Shown: positions 22,591 through 34,329, counted from the stretch's first letter. The stretch: 64,000 nucleotides of DNA from Linanthus parryae (GCA_023055425.1 JALGPY010000002.1:153957345-154021344), one strand, 5' to 3'. Made by a program: numbers and translations. Notes: a model not told the origin generated them from the sequence alone.

Positions 22591-22848
22591 CCACTCTGTC
22601 CCAGCTGAAACGCACCATTGGACTTTTTTTACCCGTAACTGGGTTACTTTGACCCGGTGATTTGGATCGCAAAATGATACAAATTTTCGTTAATTTTTTT
22701 ACTGTCTTATAGAATAAGAGTTGCTCTACAACACTTCGAAAAAATTATCTACAAATGACAAAATTTTGCTATCTAAATTACCGGATTAAAGTGAACCAAT
22801 GAATAGTGGTAAAAATCCAAATAGTGCAAAAGAGGTGGGACGGAATGG
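22591..22848. mobile_element. Stowaway-like MITE 1
   Basis: TA on both sides (22589-22590, 22849-22850). The ends CCACTCTGTCCCAGC and (reverse complement) CCATTCCGTCCCACC are inverted, and the interior folds on itself with ACCCGGTGATTTGG near the middle of the left arm. Homologous to the two MITEs that follow. Confidence 0.8.
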
Positions 22849-23139
22849 TACCATGCAACTATGTTCTCAAAAAATTAACATGATGAAGACAAAATAGAGA
22901 ACGACACGTATTTGTTATTGTTAAGAAACCAGAACTGTGTATATATGACTGCTTGTCTTCCGCCACGTGACATTAATCCACTATTGTCGGGGGTGTCTTC
23001 GTAAAACTTACGAGAGAGAAGGATGAATATATGGGTCTTGACACATAAATGGATCGCACAATAACACGATACTAACCAAAGAGGGGGATGGAGATCACTT
23101 CATAGAAAAAAAATTATTGTCGAGAATGACAATGATGCC

Positions 23140-23317
23140 CAGGGGCGGAGTCACGAAATCGAACTTACCAGGTCACTATTGTAATTATATTTGGGCAATT
23201 CGCAATTATGGACAGGATACTTTAGAATAAATCTTGGCAACATAAGGGAGAAAATTCATTTTTTCTTAAATTGGGTAGGGCACTTGCCTATCCGTGCTCA
23301 GGCTGGCTCCGCCCCTG
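23140..23317. mobile_element. hAT-type MITE (178 bp)
   Basis: The ends CAGGGGCGGAGTCA and (reverse complement) CAGGGGCGGAGCCA are inverted. Flanks ATGATGCC and ATGATGTC (8 bp, 7 match) are the likely duplication. Confidence 0.75.
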
Positions 23318-23458
23318 ATGATGTCTCTGATCTTTTTATCATTCTCCTATCGTTCGATCACTCAACCTATTAAATGCCCGGAAAAAAAAACCGTCTCAGT
23401 GAAACGCAGTACTTTGTGTAAGAATAGTGAACTTTCAAAATTCTCATAGTGAATAATA

Positions 23459-23716
23459 CCACTCTGTCTCTTCTCTTTAGCCTCATTTTTGTTTTTGTCA
23501 CTATTCACTGGGTCACTTTGACCCGGTGATTTGGCTATCAAAATGATACAATTTTTTGATATTTTTTTCATGGTATTGTAGAGTAAAAGGTGCTCTATTA
23601 CAGGGTGAAAAAATTAGTAAAAAATCGCATCTTTTTGCCAACCAAATAACCCGGTCAAAATGACTCAGATACGAGTCAAAAAAGTCAAATGGGGCTAGAG
23701 AGAAAAGACAGAGTGG
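23459..23716. mobile_element. Stowaway-like MITE 2
   Basis: Flanked by TA (23457-23458, 23717-23718). The ends CCACTCTGTCTCTTCTCTTT and (reverse complement) CCACTCTGTCTTTTCTCTCT match. Same internal ACCCGGTGATTTGG block as MITEs 1 and 3. Confidence 0.85.
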
Positions 23717-23825
23717 TATGCTTTAAAACCCATGAACAGAAGTTGTAGGGGAACATAAATGAGGACGGCCCAAAGGGGAACTGGGACTCAAGTTTTGTTT
23801 TTTTATAATTTACCCTAGAAATTTA

Positions 23826-24084
23826 CTTCCTCTGTTTCTTCTCTTTCTTCCACTTTTGAATTTTACCACTATTCATCAGGTCGTTTTGACCCGATGATTT
23901 GATCAGCAATACGATGCAATTTTTTGATAAATTTTTCGTAGTGTTGTACAGGAACCTTTACACTACAACACCATGAAAAATTACTGAAAAACTGTATCAT
24001 TTTGCTATTCAAATTACCGGGTCAAAGTGACATACCTACGGATGAAAAAGTCAAAACTGGAAGAAAGAGAAGAAACAGACCAAG
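23826..24084. mobile_element. Stowaway-like MITE 3
   Basis: TA flanks (23824-23825, 24085-24086). The ends CTTCCTCTGTTTCTTCTCTT and (reverse complement) CTTGGTCTGTTTCTTCTCTT are close to the Stowaway consensus. The palindromic interior is related to MITEs 1 and 2. Confidence 0.87.
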
Positions 24085-24086
24085 TA

Positions 24087-24694
24087 TTTAGATAAACGCC
24101 CACACACCGTTTACAATATAGGCATGGTTGTTCGGATTTTTTTTTCCAATGTAGTCATTCTTCAATTAGTTTACTTCAAATTTATTTTCTTCATTACTTT
24201 AAAATTTTATTTTCTAGATATATTTAAACTAATCCCCACTTATTTTTCATATTCGCGCCCCCCCCCCCCCCCCCCCAAAAGCTAATGTTTCACTTATTCA
24301 AAACACTATTTAGGCCCCCAATTATTCTTTTAATGGGCCAGAAATTCACATTTAAATGGATTATAACTTTCTCCATTATCGTAATTTCTGAATCCACCTT
24401 TGAACAAAGTTATTAGCACCAATCAAGATTACCATACATATCATGTGAGGTAAAAACAAATCTACTTCCATGATTTGTAAAGAAAATTGGTGAATTCCAC
24501 TTTATTTGAATAACAATTAGTTTTTGAACCCGTGCTTTAACGCAAGGTATCGCTTAATTCATTTCCTAGAACACTAACCTTAAATGTGCCTTAAATAACT
24601 TTTATTGTCAGAGAAAACTCATATCTTCAAAGCACTTTGCGATAACTTGCGGCATCACATCAAAATGTTCATTTAGAAGTGTACATAGAGGCTA
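24087..24694. other. AT-rich spacer
   Basis: Includes a C homopolymer near 24258-24276. No gene or transposon ends recognised. Confidence 0.5.
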
Positions 24695-25075
24695 GAGCAT
24701 CACTGAGAAACAATTCGAAACACAAAAATGTACAATGATGTTGTCAAAATAAAAAACCAGCAACATTTTCTCCAACGATCTCATGTTTTAATTAAACCTA
24801 TGTTAAATGAAACATAATGCAGCAATGTACCAATGTGAATGATCCCCATAATTACGATACTTCCGCGGCAAAAGCAAACAGATACATTACAAGCATCCGG
24901 CTCAAACTAACCCATATAAGACTTGCAGCCCCGGAAAAGAGACTATAGAAGCCAAAGCTTACAAGTTACAACAACTGTAAAGTCAACTTTGTCGTACTTG
25001 TTTTATTTCTTTTTCAGGATAGAGCATTTCGTACTGTAATTTAGGATCCTATAATTTGGGATATTGGTAAACTTA

Positions 25076-25448
25076 GGCTCTGTTTGATATCAGCTGAAAA
25101 TATGAAAATCAATGAAAATTATATGGACGAATCCAGCTGAATTGAAAATTACAATATATTTGGTATGAGCTGAAATTATAGATCATTAACTTGATCCATT
25201 TAACAAAATTTTAAAGAGCTCTATAGTTAAATAATTGAATATACATATTTATAATTGAATTGTGATCATGTAAAAAAAAAAAAAAAAAAAAATTAGAGAT
25301 TTGCAACTGCACAATCCCCAATTTTGGAGATTTTATAATTGCACAGAGATTATTTAATATGAAGACTATCAGCTTTTAATTTGTAGTCATAACAAATGGA
25401 ATTGTTAAAAATAGGTCGGGATTAAAATCGGCAATACCAAACATGCAC
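25076..25448. mobile_element. Tourist/Harbinger-like MITE inside copy C
   Basis: TTA flanks at 25073-25075 and 25449-25451. Ends GGCTCTGTTTG and (reverse complement) GTGCATGTTTG. The orthologous position in copy B (near 17775) lacks it, reading straight through AAACATAGTCC, so insertion post-dates the duplication. Confidence 0.8.
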
Positions 25449-25751
25449 TTAGTCCTGCACCGCCACATCATTCCCAAACTACCCCTAAAATGTTCTCGAG
25501 GGAAACTCAATTTTACCCAAGATATCGCGAAAGTCGCGCTCATAGTTGGAGCTTACTTTGATCAATAGCTTTATGCAACTATTGCAGCGTAAGAATATGA
25601 AAATGATATGAACTACATGCATTTTGCTAATTGTAATGACTAGTAGCTCCAATGGTTAATTATGGAGTGTTTACTGCGGCAAAAATATTCAGTTCTATCA
25701 GCACTTGATTGAAGATTATTGGGATATTACTTTAAACATTTATGAATTGAT

Positions 25752-25860
25752 CAACGAGTAGTCGGAGATGAGATATTGGAAGGAACCAACTAGAATTGAA
25801 CAGCAATGCTACCAATTTTCTGTTTAGTTCCCTCCAATCCTAACCTACGACATTGCACCC
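25752..25860 (-). ncRNA. MIR2275: MIR2275-like hairpin C1, diverged
   Basis: The 3' arm 25790-25769 reads GTTGGTTCCTTCCAATATCT + CA: three substitutions against miR2275 (nt 1, 8, 10). The 5' arm still carries GGATTGGAGGGAACTAAACA. The changes add mismatches in the duplex, so processing is doubtful. Confidence 0.65.
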
Positions 25861-25907
25861 TTTTTTAATGACCCCTGGCTCCGAAAAATGAAAAACTTCA
25901 TGACATT

Positions 25908-26020
25908 GGTAAGTGTTGGATATAAGATATTGGAGGAAACTAAATACAATTGGCATGATATGCATTATACCAGCAGTCATGTATTTAGTTGCCTCCAATT
26001 CTTGCATACAACAATGCACC
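25908..26020 (-). ncRNA. MIR2275: MIR2275-like hairpin C2
   Basis: The 3' arm 25944-25923 reads TTTAGTTTCCTCCAATATCT + TA, the same 22-mer as B2. The 5' arm (from about 26020) reads GCAAGAATTGGAGGCAACTA, giving one mismatch in the duplex. Confidence 0.8.
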
Positions 26021-26104
26021 TTTCTAATCTGAAAGCATTTCTCTCTTGTGTATGTTGAATTATGAGTCTCAGGTGTTTGTGTGGATTCTCTTAACCAAGT
26101 GGTC

Positions 26105-26114
26105 CTATTTATAG
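26105..26114 (-). promoter_or_regulatory. TATA box of miR2275 cluster C
   Basis: CTATAAATAG on the minus strand in the conserved GGTGGCTATAAATAGGACCA block. Confidence 0.65.
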
Positions 26115-26252
26115 CCACCTACGAACAATGGATATGGTAATAGCATGCATGCCATGCCTAGACTGATAAGTACAATTCAGTAGTTTTACCAACAGATCAG
26201 TTCACAAACAACATATCTCCAAACTCTTTCATGGAAACACCATGCGTGCCTT

Positions 26253-26256
<4 letters not shown>

Positions 26257-26320
<64 letters not shown>
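26257..26320. repeat. (TC)n microsatellite of copy C
   Basis: A pure CT run of about 64 bp, much expanded relative to copies A and B. Confidence 0.95.
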
Positions 26321-26322
<2 letters not shown>

Positions 26323-27000
26323 CGTAGAAGGGCAAGGGTGTTGCTTGTCCCCTCAATATTTCACAGCACACCAAAATCACCCCATATTCTTCAGATTCAG
26401 AATATAAATTAGTTGTGTTTCTTCCTTAATTGTAAATAAGCCCCCAAAAGATCCCTGTTTATTCTAACGACCCTTGCACGGAAATTTTGTAAGAGCCCTA
26501 GTGGTTCAATAATTATAGAAGGACCCCAAGTATAATTTTATGTGGTGGATTGACTTCGCCTACAGAACCGGTGCCCCTACCTGTGCACCTCTCTTCCTAA
26601 AATCCTGACTCTGCCACCGCTCCCGCCCGTAACCTCCTTGCACATAAACGACTATCAAAAACATAAAAATGCTTAATATCCTACTTCGCATAGTCCATAG
26701 TCTCGTCTAACAGCAACATTGTTATTTTCAGTACCATTAGATATGCCTGATATGCAAAGTCTTGAACAAATCAGTTCTATCAGCATTGCCCGCTTGTGTT
26801 GCATGTGTCTGGGGAACCGGCATTCTTCTCCTCAAACTTACCGTCCGCACAAAATAGGTGACGGGAAGCTAATATAAAGAGTGCTCCAAATGCGGACGAT
26901 TAGCAAGATTATTCTATCAGCGTTTTCTATTTGTTGTTCTTTTATGTTAACTTAATTGCTCGAGCATTATATCAGAGAATCGTGTGCACCGGTGGTTGTC
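26321..27000. other. Spacer between miR2275 cluster C and copia element 2
   Basis: 26340-26420 resembles the left part of the dispersed repeat (GTCCCCTCAAnATTTCACAG). 26645-26820 aligns with copy A. No gene. Confidence 0.55.
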
Positions 27001-27005
27001 TTTTT

Positions 27006-27214
27006 TGTCAAATGTAATACTGATAGTGTAGTTAGTGAAACATAAGGGGGTCTAAATGTAATATTCTAAAGTTAGTAACAAAATTAGTAGTTAAATACTC
27101 TGTAATGAATATTTTCATCATTAATGTAATAACAACTTTCTCTCCTTTCTTTCTTCATCTTCTTCTTCCTCTGTGTGATTTCTCAGATCACCATTGGTGA
27201 AATGGTTCTCTTCA
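27006..27214 (+). repeat. 5' LTR of copia element 2
   Basis: TGTCAAATGTAATACTG...GTTCTCTTCA; 209 bp, three transitions away from the 3' copy. Confidence 0.95.
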
Positions 27215-27227
27215 TGGTATCAGAGCC
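27215..27227 (+). other. Primer-binding site of copia element 2
   Basis: TGGTATCAGAGCC directly after the LTR, matching the initiator tRNA-Met 3' end. Confidence 0.94.
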
Positions 27228-27696
27228 TCTTCAGGCTTGTCGCCGTCTTGCGATCCTCCATCGCTGCTGATCTTCTTCTTCTCCGGCGTATCGCTTCGTC
27301 ACCGGTTCCGATTTCTGCTCTTCAACAGCTTTGTATGTTCATCAATTCCTCTTCTTTGGCTCTTTAATGGTGGATTCTTCGTCTTCGGCTTTGTCTGTGA
27401 GTAAATCTCGTTGTCTATGTCTCAGCTTTGGAGCGAATCTCTGCATTTATGTGTTTCATTCATGAACTGAGTTTGCATCTCGAGTTCTTTACCGAGTTTT
27501 GCCGAGTTATATTTTCTTGTGCTGAGTTTTGCCGAGTTATGCTGAGTTTTGCCGAGTTGTGCCGATTCGTGCCGAGTTCTACTCTGTTTCACTGAGTTTC
27601 TTCCGAGTCCTGCTATTTTTTGATTTGTACAGGCTGTCTACTGCTACTTCTCTGCATCACACATCTTTTAATCACTGATTTCTGCCTACATTACTC

Positions 27697-28545
27697 ATGG
27701 CTGAGTTGATTCCACCTGGTCTTAAGTTTGTGATTCGCAATTTGAGTGCCTTACTACCTGTAAAACTTGATGGCTCCAACTACAGTATTTGGAGAGCTCA
27801 GATAGCTACATTGCTCCAGGCTAATGATCTTCTAGCTTATCTCACTGATGCTACTACTAAGCCACCTTCCACAGTCTGTGATGTTACAGGTTGTGTTGTA
27901 CCTAATTCAGAATTTCTAGTATGGACTTCTATAGATCAACATCTCAAGAGTTGTCTTATGGCTTCATTGTCTCCTTCTGTGATTCCTTTGGTTCTGAATC
28001 TGTCTCATGCTTCTGATATTTGGCATGCTCTTGAAGTAAGGTTTGCATCACTATCTAGGTCTCATGTTCATCAACCTAAAATGCAATTGCATTCTATTCA
28101 GCAACATGATAGCTCCATAGACACCTATTTGACTCAAATTAAGTCCATAACTGATAGTTTAGCTCAAGTGAATGAGCTCATTTCTGAAGATGATTTGGTA
28201 CTACACATTTTGAAAGGACTGTCTCCTCATTATGATCATTTCAAATCCTCTATAAGAACCAGACCTACACCTATATCAGTTCAAGATTTTTCCTCTCTTC
28301 TTAATTCTGAGGAATTACATTTGAACCTCTCCAAACTCAGCTTTCCTACTACTGCATCTCCTTCTCCTGACATTGCTACTGCGTATTTGAGTGTTAGACC
28401 ATCCTCCACAAGATTTCCTTCCTCTTCTGGTTTAGTTAAACAGTATGGTCATTCTGGTGCATCTCAATACAAGGGCAAAGGTGTTTCTACTGTTGGACCT
28501 GGATATTCTGCCAAGTTTTCTGGTGAAGGTTCTGCTGTGTGTTAA
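27697..28545 (+). pseudogene. Copia gag, cut by a stop in the zinc knuckle
   Basis: 282 codons from the first in-frame ATG about 480 nt after the primer-binding site. The gag fold region is recognisable (LDGSNYSIWRAQIATLL at about residues 23-39). It ends in an in-frame TAA (28543-28545) falling between the first and second Cys of the CCHC knuckle; the frame continues as ICGKSKHTAIDCW. A single base change explains it. Gag would form the particle and bind RNA. Confidence 0.88.
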
Positions 28546-29715
28546 ATCTGTGGCAAGTCTAAACATACTGCAATTGATTGTTGGCAAAGATTGAATACAA
28601 CCAGATTTGCTTCTACAAGGCCACCTCCTGCTAGGCCTTCTAGACCTCAGGTCTTTTCTGCAATTCATCAACCACGGGGAAGTTCTTCCTCCCATTTTGG
28701 TGGCATTCTTGACCATGAACCATCTTCATACAAAGCTCCATGGCTGATGGATACTGGAGCTAATCATCATATGACCACTTCTTCTGCAGCATTTAATTCT
28801 GCACCTCAACCCTATGGAGGGACTGATATGATCCAAGTTGGAAATGGTTCTCACAAGCCTATATCTTCTATTGGTAATGGTTCTATCCATACACCTACTT
28901 GCACATTTCATTTGCATAATCTGCTTCACACACCTTCGGTTGCATCAAATCTTATTTCTGTGTCAAAATTTACTTATGACAATGACTGCACCATTAGCTT
29001 TAATGCTCATGGTTTCATTGTACAGGACAACAAGTCCCATAATGTGCTTTTTCAGGGGCCCTGTAATAATGGGCTCTATCAAATGTCTTCCTCCTTGCAT
29101 CCATCTTGTTCTACTTTGGCTGCAAATGTTTCTGTCTTGCATGATCACTCTCAATCTCATTTGTGGCATCTCAGACTGGGGCACCCTTCAGCTGCTGTTG
29201 CTCATGAATTGTCTACTACTGTCAAGTGTAGTTTACCTCTTACTCCTACTCATTGTACTCATTGTCAAGTGTCTAAGAGTCATAAGATTCCTTTCCCTGT
29301 ATCATCTTTTCAAGCTTCAAAGTGTTTTGAATTAGTGCATTCTGATGTATGGGGTCCTTCCCCTTTGCCTTCTTTCAAACATTTTAAATACTATCTGCTC
29401 TTTATTGATGATTTCTCTAGATTTTGTTGGTTGTATCCACTCAAATCAAAATCTGATGCTTACAATGCTTACATTGCATTCACCACTTTCATTGCTACTC
29501 AATTTGGAGCTGTTGTAAAAACCTTTAGGACAGATAATGGCTCTGAGTTTGTTAATAAATCTTATGGACTTTATCTGCAATCTCAGGGCACACTTCATCA
29601 AACCTCTTGTCCTCATTCCGCTGAACAAAATGGGAGGGTTGAAATAAGACATAGACATATTGTGGAAACAGCATTATGTCTCTTACACCAAGCTAATCTC
29701 CCATCTTCTTTCTGA
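28546..29715 (+). pseudogene. Copia protease and integrase segment
   Basis: Same frame as gag. Rest of the zinc knuckle, then protease WLMDTGANHHMTT (near 28740), the GAG-pre-integrase HLWHLRLGHPS and zinc-binding HCTHCQVSKSH, and the integrase core HSDVWGPSPLP ... FRTDNGSEFVN ... HSAEQNGRVE. It ends at an in-frame TGA (29713-29715), after which the frame continues LDAIVTANFLINRL, so this is a second nonsense mutation. Confidence 0.88.
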
Positions 29716-31892
29716 CTCGATGCTATTGTCACTGCTAATTTCCTAATTAACAGACTACCTAAGAAGCTGTTACACTAAAATCTTCTTTTCAATGTTTGTA
29801 TAATCAACCTCCTAAGTATGATTTGTTCAAAGTATTTGGATGTCTTTGCTATCCTTGGCTTAGGCCCTATACTTCTCATAAGCTTCAAAATAGGTCTGTT
29901 CCTTGTGTTTTCATGGGGTATTGTGTGCACTCTAAAGGGTACAGGTGTCTTGATCCCACCACTAATAGGGTTTATGTCTCTAGACATGTAAAATTTTTTG
30001 AACATCTTTTCCCTTTCTCCTCTCCCACTTCTTCTCCAGTCAGGTCTTCTCCCTCTTCTGCATCTCTTTTTCAACCAATATTCATGTCTACAAGCAGTTC
30101 TTCTTTTCCTTCTTCTGCTTCTTCTCCAGATATGTTTTTGTCCTCTCATCCCTCCCCACCTTCTTCACCCCCTTCTGCTGCTCCTCCTACTCCTTCACCT
30201 CCTACTACTACTTCTGTACCAACCCACTCTATGGTTACTAGACTTAAATCTGGTATAGTGCAACCTAATCCTAAATATACCACTCATGTGGCTCTTCTAT
30301 CTTCTGATACTGAACCTACCACCTACAAACAAGCTGCATCTCATGACTGCTGGATTAAGGCCATGAAAGAAGAAGTTCAGGCTCTCTCAGCTCAACACAC
30401 GTGGTCTTTGGTTCCCTTACCACCTGGAAGAAAACCCATTGGCTGCAAATGGGTTTACAAGATTAAGAGAAATACAGATGGTTCTGTGGCTAGACATAAA
30501 GCCAGATTAGTGGCTCAAGGCTTTCTCCAAACATATGGGTTGGATTATACTGACACTTTCAGTCATGTGGCTAAGCATCAAACTGTGAGGATAGTTATAA
30601 CTTTGGCTTTACAATGTGGGTGGTCTCTTAGACAACTGGATATTAGTAATGCTTTTCTGCATGGTACTGTCACAAAAGAACTATATATGACTCAGCCTCA
30701 GGGGTTTGTGGATCCTTCTCTTCCTCACTATGTGTGTAAGCTGCACAAATCTTTGTATGGGCTTAAACAAGCTCCTAGAGCCTGGTATACTAAGTTTTCT
30801 CAATTTTTTCTATCTCAAGGCTTCAAGTGCAGCTATGCAGATACTTCTCTCTTTGTTCTTCACACTCACAGCTATATGGTGGTCTTGCTTCTATATGTGG
30901 ATGACATCATTCTTACAGGCAGTTCTCGGGTTGTTCTTGATCAGCTTCTTCACTCTATGACTCATCACTTTGCTGTCAAAGATTTGGGTCAACTCACCTA
31001 CTTTCTTGGGATTGAAATTGAATACAGTGAGCATGGAGCTCTTCTGCATCAGAGGAAATATGCTACTGAACATTTGGTTAAGTCCCACTTACTGGACTCC
31101 AAACCTTGTGACACTCCTTGTGCACCAAAGTCAAGTACAGCTCAGTATGATTCCACTCCCTACCAGCATCCAACTCTCTTCAGAAGTATGGTAGGAGCTC
31201 TCCAGTATTTGACGATTACCAAACCTAATATTCAGTTTGCTGTTAATGCATTGTGTCAACACATGCACTCTCCTACTCAGTGTGATTATGTGGCATTAAA
31301 GAGGGTTCTCATATATGTTAAAGGAACACTGGATCAGGGTATTACTATCACTCCTAGTCACTTCAATCTCTCAGCCTTCTCTGATGCAGATTGGGCAGGG
31401 GATGTGAATGACAGAAGGTCTACTACTGGTTTTTGCATTTTTCTGGGTGATAATCTCATATCTTGGAGCTCAAAGAAGCAGGACACTGTTGCAAGATCTT
31501 CCACAAAAGCAGAGTACAAAGCTTTAGCCATTACTGCTTCTGAGTTAAAATGGCTTCAATATTTGCTTGCAGATCTCTACATCTTCCCAGATTTTGTGCC
31601 TTCTCTCTGGTGTGACAACACTTCAGCTCTAGCTCTAGCTGCTAATCCTGTGTTTCATGCCAGGACTAAGCATATAGAGATAGATTTTCATTTTGTCAGA
31701 GAGTTAGTCACTGCTAAACAGCTGTTTGTGCATCATATTTCATCAGTTGATCAGCCAGCAGATATGTTCACTAAAGCTTTGAGTGAATGGAGATTTGCTC
31801 ACTTGTGTTCCAAGCTCAATCTTGCTTCTGCCAAGTTGAGCTTGAGGGGGGATGTCAAATGTAATACTGATAGTGTAGTTAGTGAAACATAA
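29716..31892 (+). pseudogene. Copia reverse transcriptase and RNase H segment
   Basis: After a frame change near 29760-29775 one long frame of about 700 codons remains open to 31892. RT motifs are KARLVAQGF, RQLDISNAFLHGTV, KSLYGLKQAPRAWY and the active site LLLYVDDIILTGSS. RNase H motifs are DADWAGDVNDRRSTTGFC, SSTKAEYKAL and HIEIDFHFVRE. The last codons run into the 3' LTR. These domains look intact. Confidence 0.9.
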
Positions 31893-32061
31893 GGGAGTCT
31901 AAATGTAATATTCTAAAGTTAGTAACAGAATTAGTAGTTAAATACTCTGTAATGAATATTTTCATCATTAATGTAATAACAACTTTCTCTCCTTTCTTTC
32001 TTCATCTTCTTCTTCCTCTGTGTGATTTCTCAGATCACCATTGATGAAATGGTTCTCTTCA
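31853..32061 (+). repeat. 3' LTR of copia element 2
   Basis: 209 bp, TGTCAAATG...CTCTTCA, preceded by the polypurine tract GAGGGGGGA. Confidence 0.95.
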
Positions 32062-32066
32062 TTTTT

Positions 32067-33210
32067 CTCCCACTGATATTTGTTGTCAGGGGCGGAGGTA
32101 CTTGACGACAAAGGGTGGAAATTCCCGGCCCTGAATTTTTAAAAACTTCACTAGCACCCCCCTAATTATAGCTATGTTACACTAAGATCCCTTTCGAAAA
32201 TACATAAATGCCCCGGCTGCAATTGAAAATTTCTGTCACATCCTAATTTTGCGACGGCAGATCGATTTTCTGGCTCCGACGCTGTGTGTGTATTTGACGG
32301 TGATGACCTTTCAGTTGTATATAATCTTCAGTTTTCTTGGAGAAAAGCATTCTGAGAGGTGGATGAGAGACCTTGTGATAAATAGGTTCTCAAAAAAAAA
32401 AAAAAAAAAACTAATAAATATCGTTCGCAGAGAAATTGATTAATCATTTTGACTTTTGATTTTTTGCTTAGTTGTCATGGTGATTTGAAGCTACAGGGTC
32501 AAAGCTGGCTAAAGCGGTCTTTAGTGTCAGAAGCACAAACTATTTCTCTCCATGACATCTAGTCCAAACACTCACTTGACAGAAACATATCCCCTATTGT
32601 TTGGTTTTCTAAGTAACTTTTTTCCGAACACCAAGCAAAAACAGAAAGAACATCAACAAAATCTCTGAATTGAGAAGGAAGTATTTTACTTTTGGGTACA
32701 AAATTTAAATGCATGGCAGGTTAACTATTCGGTTTGATAGGTTTAGAAAGACTCCAAACCTAAACCATACGGGCTACTATAATTTGGGAATTTCCCAAAC
32801 CTAAACCAAACCTCTTATCCACCAAACCAAAGGTATATAAACGTAGTACCGGGGTTCCATTTGCAGTTTTACAGGTTTGGACTTTTGCATCCCTGTGGAG
32901 AGAAAATATCCATGCATTTTTTTTGCGGTAAAAAATATCCATGCATTGTGTAATCCAGGCTATATCCGCATTCCATATTCAGCCAAGTCGCGAAACAGGT
33001 CTTATTTGCAGTTGAAGGAACACAAAACAATTTGACCAAACTCAACTCATTAGTTTATACAACACCATCTGAGAAACAAATGGTTGGAACATAACATAAG
33101 CATTACAAGGCAGTATCATAGAACAGGAGGAACAAACTACTTCTCTCCATGACTTCTAATTCAAAGATTTGCTCAAGCGCTCAGACCAAAATATGAAAGA
33201 CTACCGAACC
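32067..33210. other. Region 3' of the synthase gene
   Basis: 32092-32284 begins CAGGGGCGGAGGTAC and ends CTGGCTCCGACGCTG and looks like a hAT-type MITE (absent from copy A, weak). 32285-32400 and 33080-33210 align with copy A. The rest is AT-rich and should contain the 3' UTR of the minus-strand gene. No other gene. Confidence 0.5.
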
Positions 33211-34234
33211 CTATATAGCCTGCAGTGCCTGAAGGATATCAGCCTTCAAGTCTTCAAAGTCCTCTACTCCAAAGCTAAACCGGACCAAATTATCCTTAAT
33301 TCCAAATTTAGCCCTCTCTGCCTGGCTAAGATCCCTATATCAAATTATACCAAACATTTAATGATTAGATCTTCGATTAATTCATTTTCAAAGTGAAGGA
33401 GATAGTATTGACAAATGCAATAATCTTATTATGAGTGTACCAGTATGACATGATTGCAGGCTGATCGACAATGCTCTCACAGCCTCCAAACGAAGGAGCT
33501 ATATAAGGTATTTTCAAGGTGTCTATAAACTTGGCAGTTGTCAGCAAATCCCCTTTGATCTGCACAAGTGATTCGAATCGAAAGATATTAAGAGACACGA
33601 ATCTATTGTTGTTGGGAAGGTTTTGATTTGTCCAGTAGATAAGGACTCACCTCAAAACTAACCACACCACCGAAACCAGTCATTTGCCGCTTGGCAATGC
33701 TGTGCTCAGGGTGACTCACTAGACCTGGATAATAAACATGAGCTACCTGCAACAAGGATGTCGTTCAGTTTTGTGTCTGAGATACTGGAGATAATGAATT
33801 ATACAGGATTACAAAAGAGACTATATATGATAAATGAGGATTTCAAAGCTTCAAAAGACTTTCGTAAATGGGTCACTGGTATATTGTAATATGTATATAT
33901 TATTAAAAGAAAGACAGAAAATGTCATCCTTGCTTCCAAATTTGTAAGTGCTTTATAATGTTTTCCAGAATAGATATGGTGGTCAATCGAGTAAATCTTG
34001 TACGACCAATATTAAATTTGATTTTATCAGTATCAATTTCAAAAACCTGCTTTAGGCAGGCAAAGTAATTCGTTATCGGATAGGTATCAAAACATTCAAA
34101 GCTAAAAGAAAAAGTTTACAAGGCAGGCTAAGTAATGATTACATATAGGACATACTACGTTGCACGGAAACGGGTACGGCAAGACACGGAGACGCCGAAA
34201 CGCCAATTTTTGAAAAATCAAGAAACGCCGGCAC

Positions 34235-34329
<95 letters not shown>

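Larger units (their letters stand above)
24695..26256 (-). repeat. Segmental duplication copy C
   Basis: Aligns to copy B from 17403, and its cluster aligns to copies A and B. Continuing rightwards it reaches the true synthase gene, interrupted by the copia insertion at 27006-32061. It therefore preserves the ancestral order. Confidence 0.85.
27006..32061 (+). mobile_element. Ty1/copia element 2, complete (5056 bp), Ale-like
   Basis: Two 209-bp LTRs (27006-27214, 31853-32061) differ at only 3 positions, all A/G. TTTTT flanks both sides (27001-27005, 32062-32066). A primer-binding site abuts the left LTR and a purine tract (TTGAGGGGGGA) abuts the right one. Order gag, protease, integrase, RT, RNase H is copia. 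Assignment to the Ale lineage is a guess from gag style and LTR length. Coding is broken in three places, so it is a recent but defective copy that may be mobilised in trans. Confidence 0.95.

Noticed and set aside
24530..24560. Helitron-like end near ACCCGTGCTTTAACGCAAGG
   Set aside because: The hairpin is imperfect and no CTRR end follows in the right place.
25840..26118. 92-codon minus-strand frame
   Set aside because: It runs through miR2275 hairpin C2; the homologous bases in copies A and B do not keep it open, so it is a by-product.
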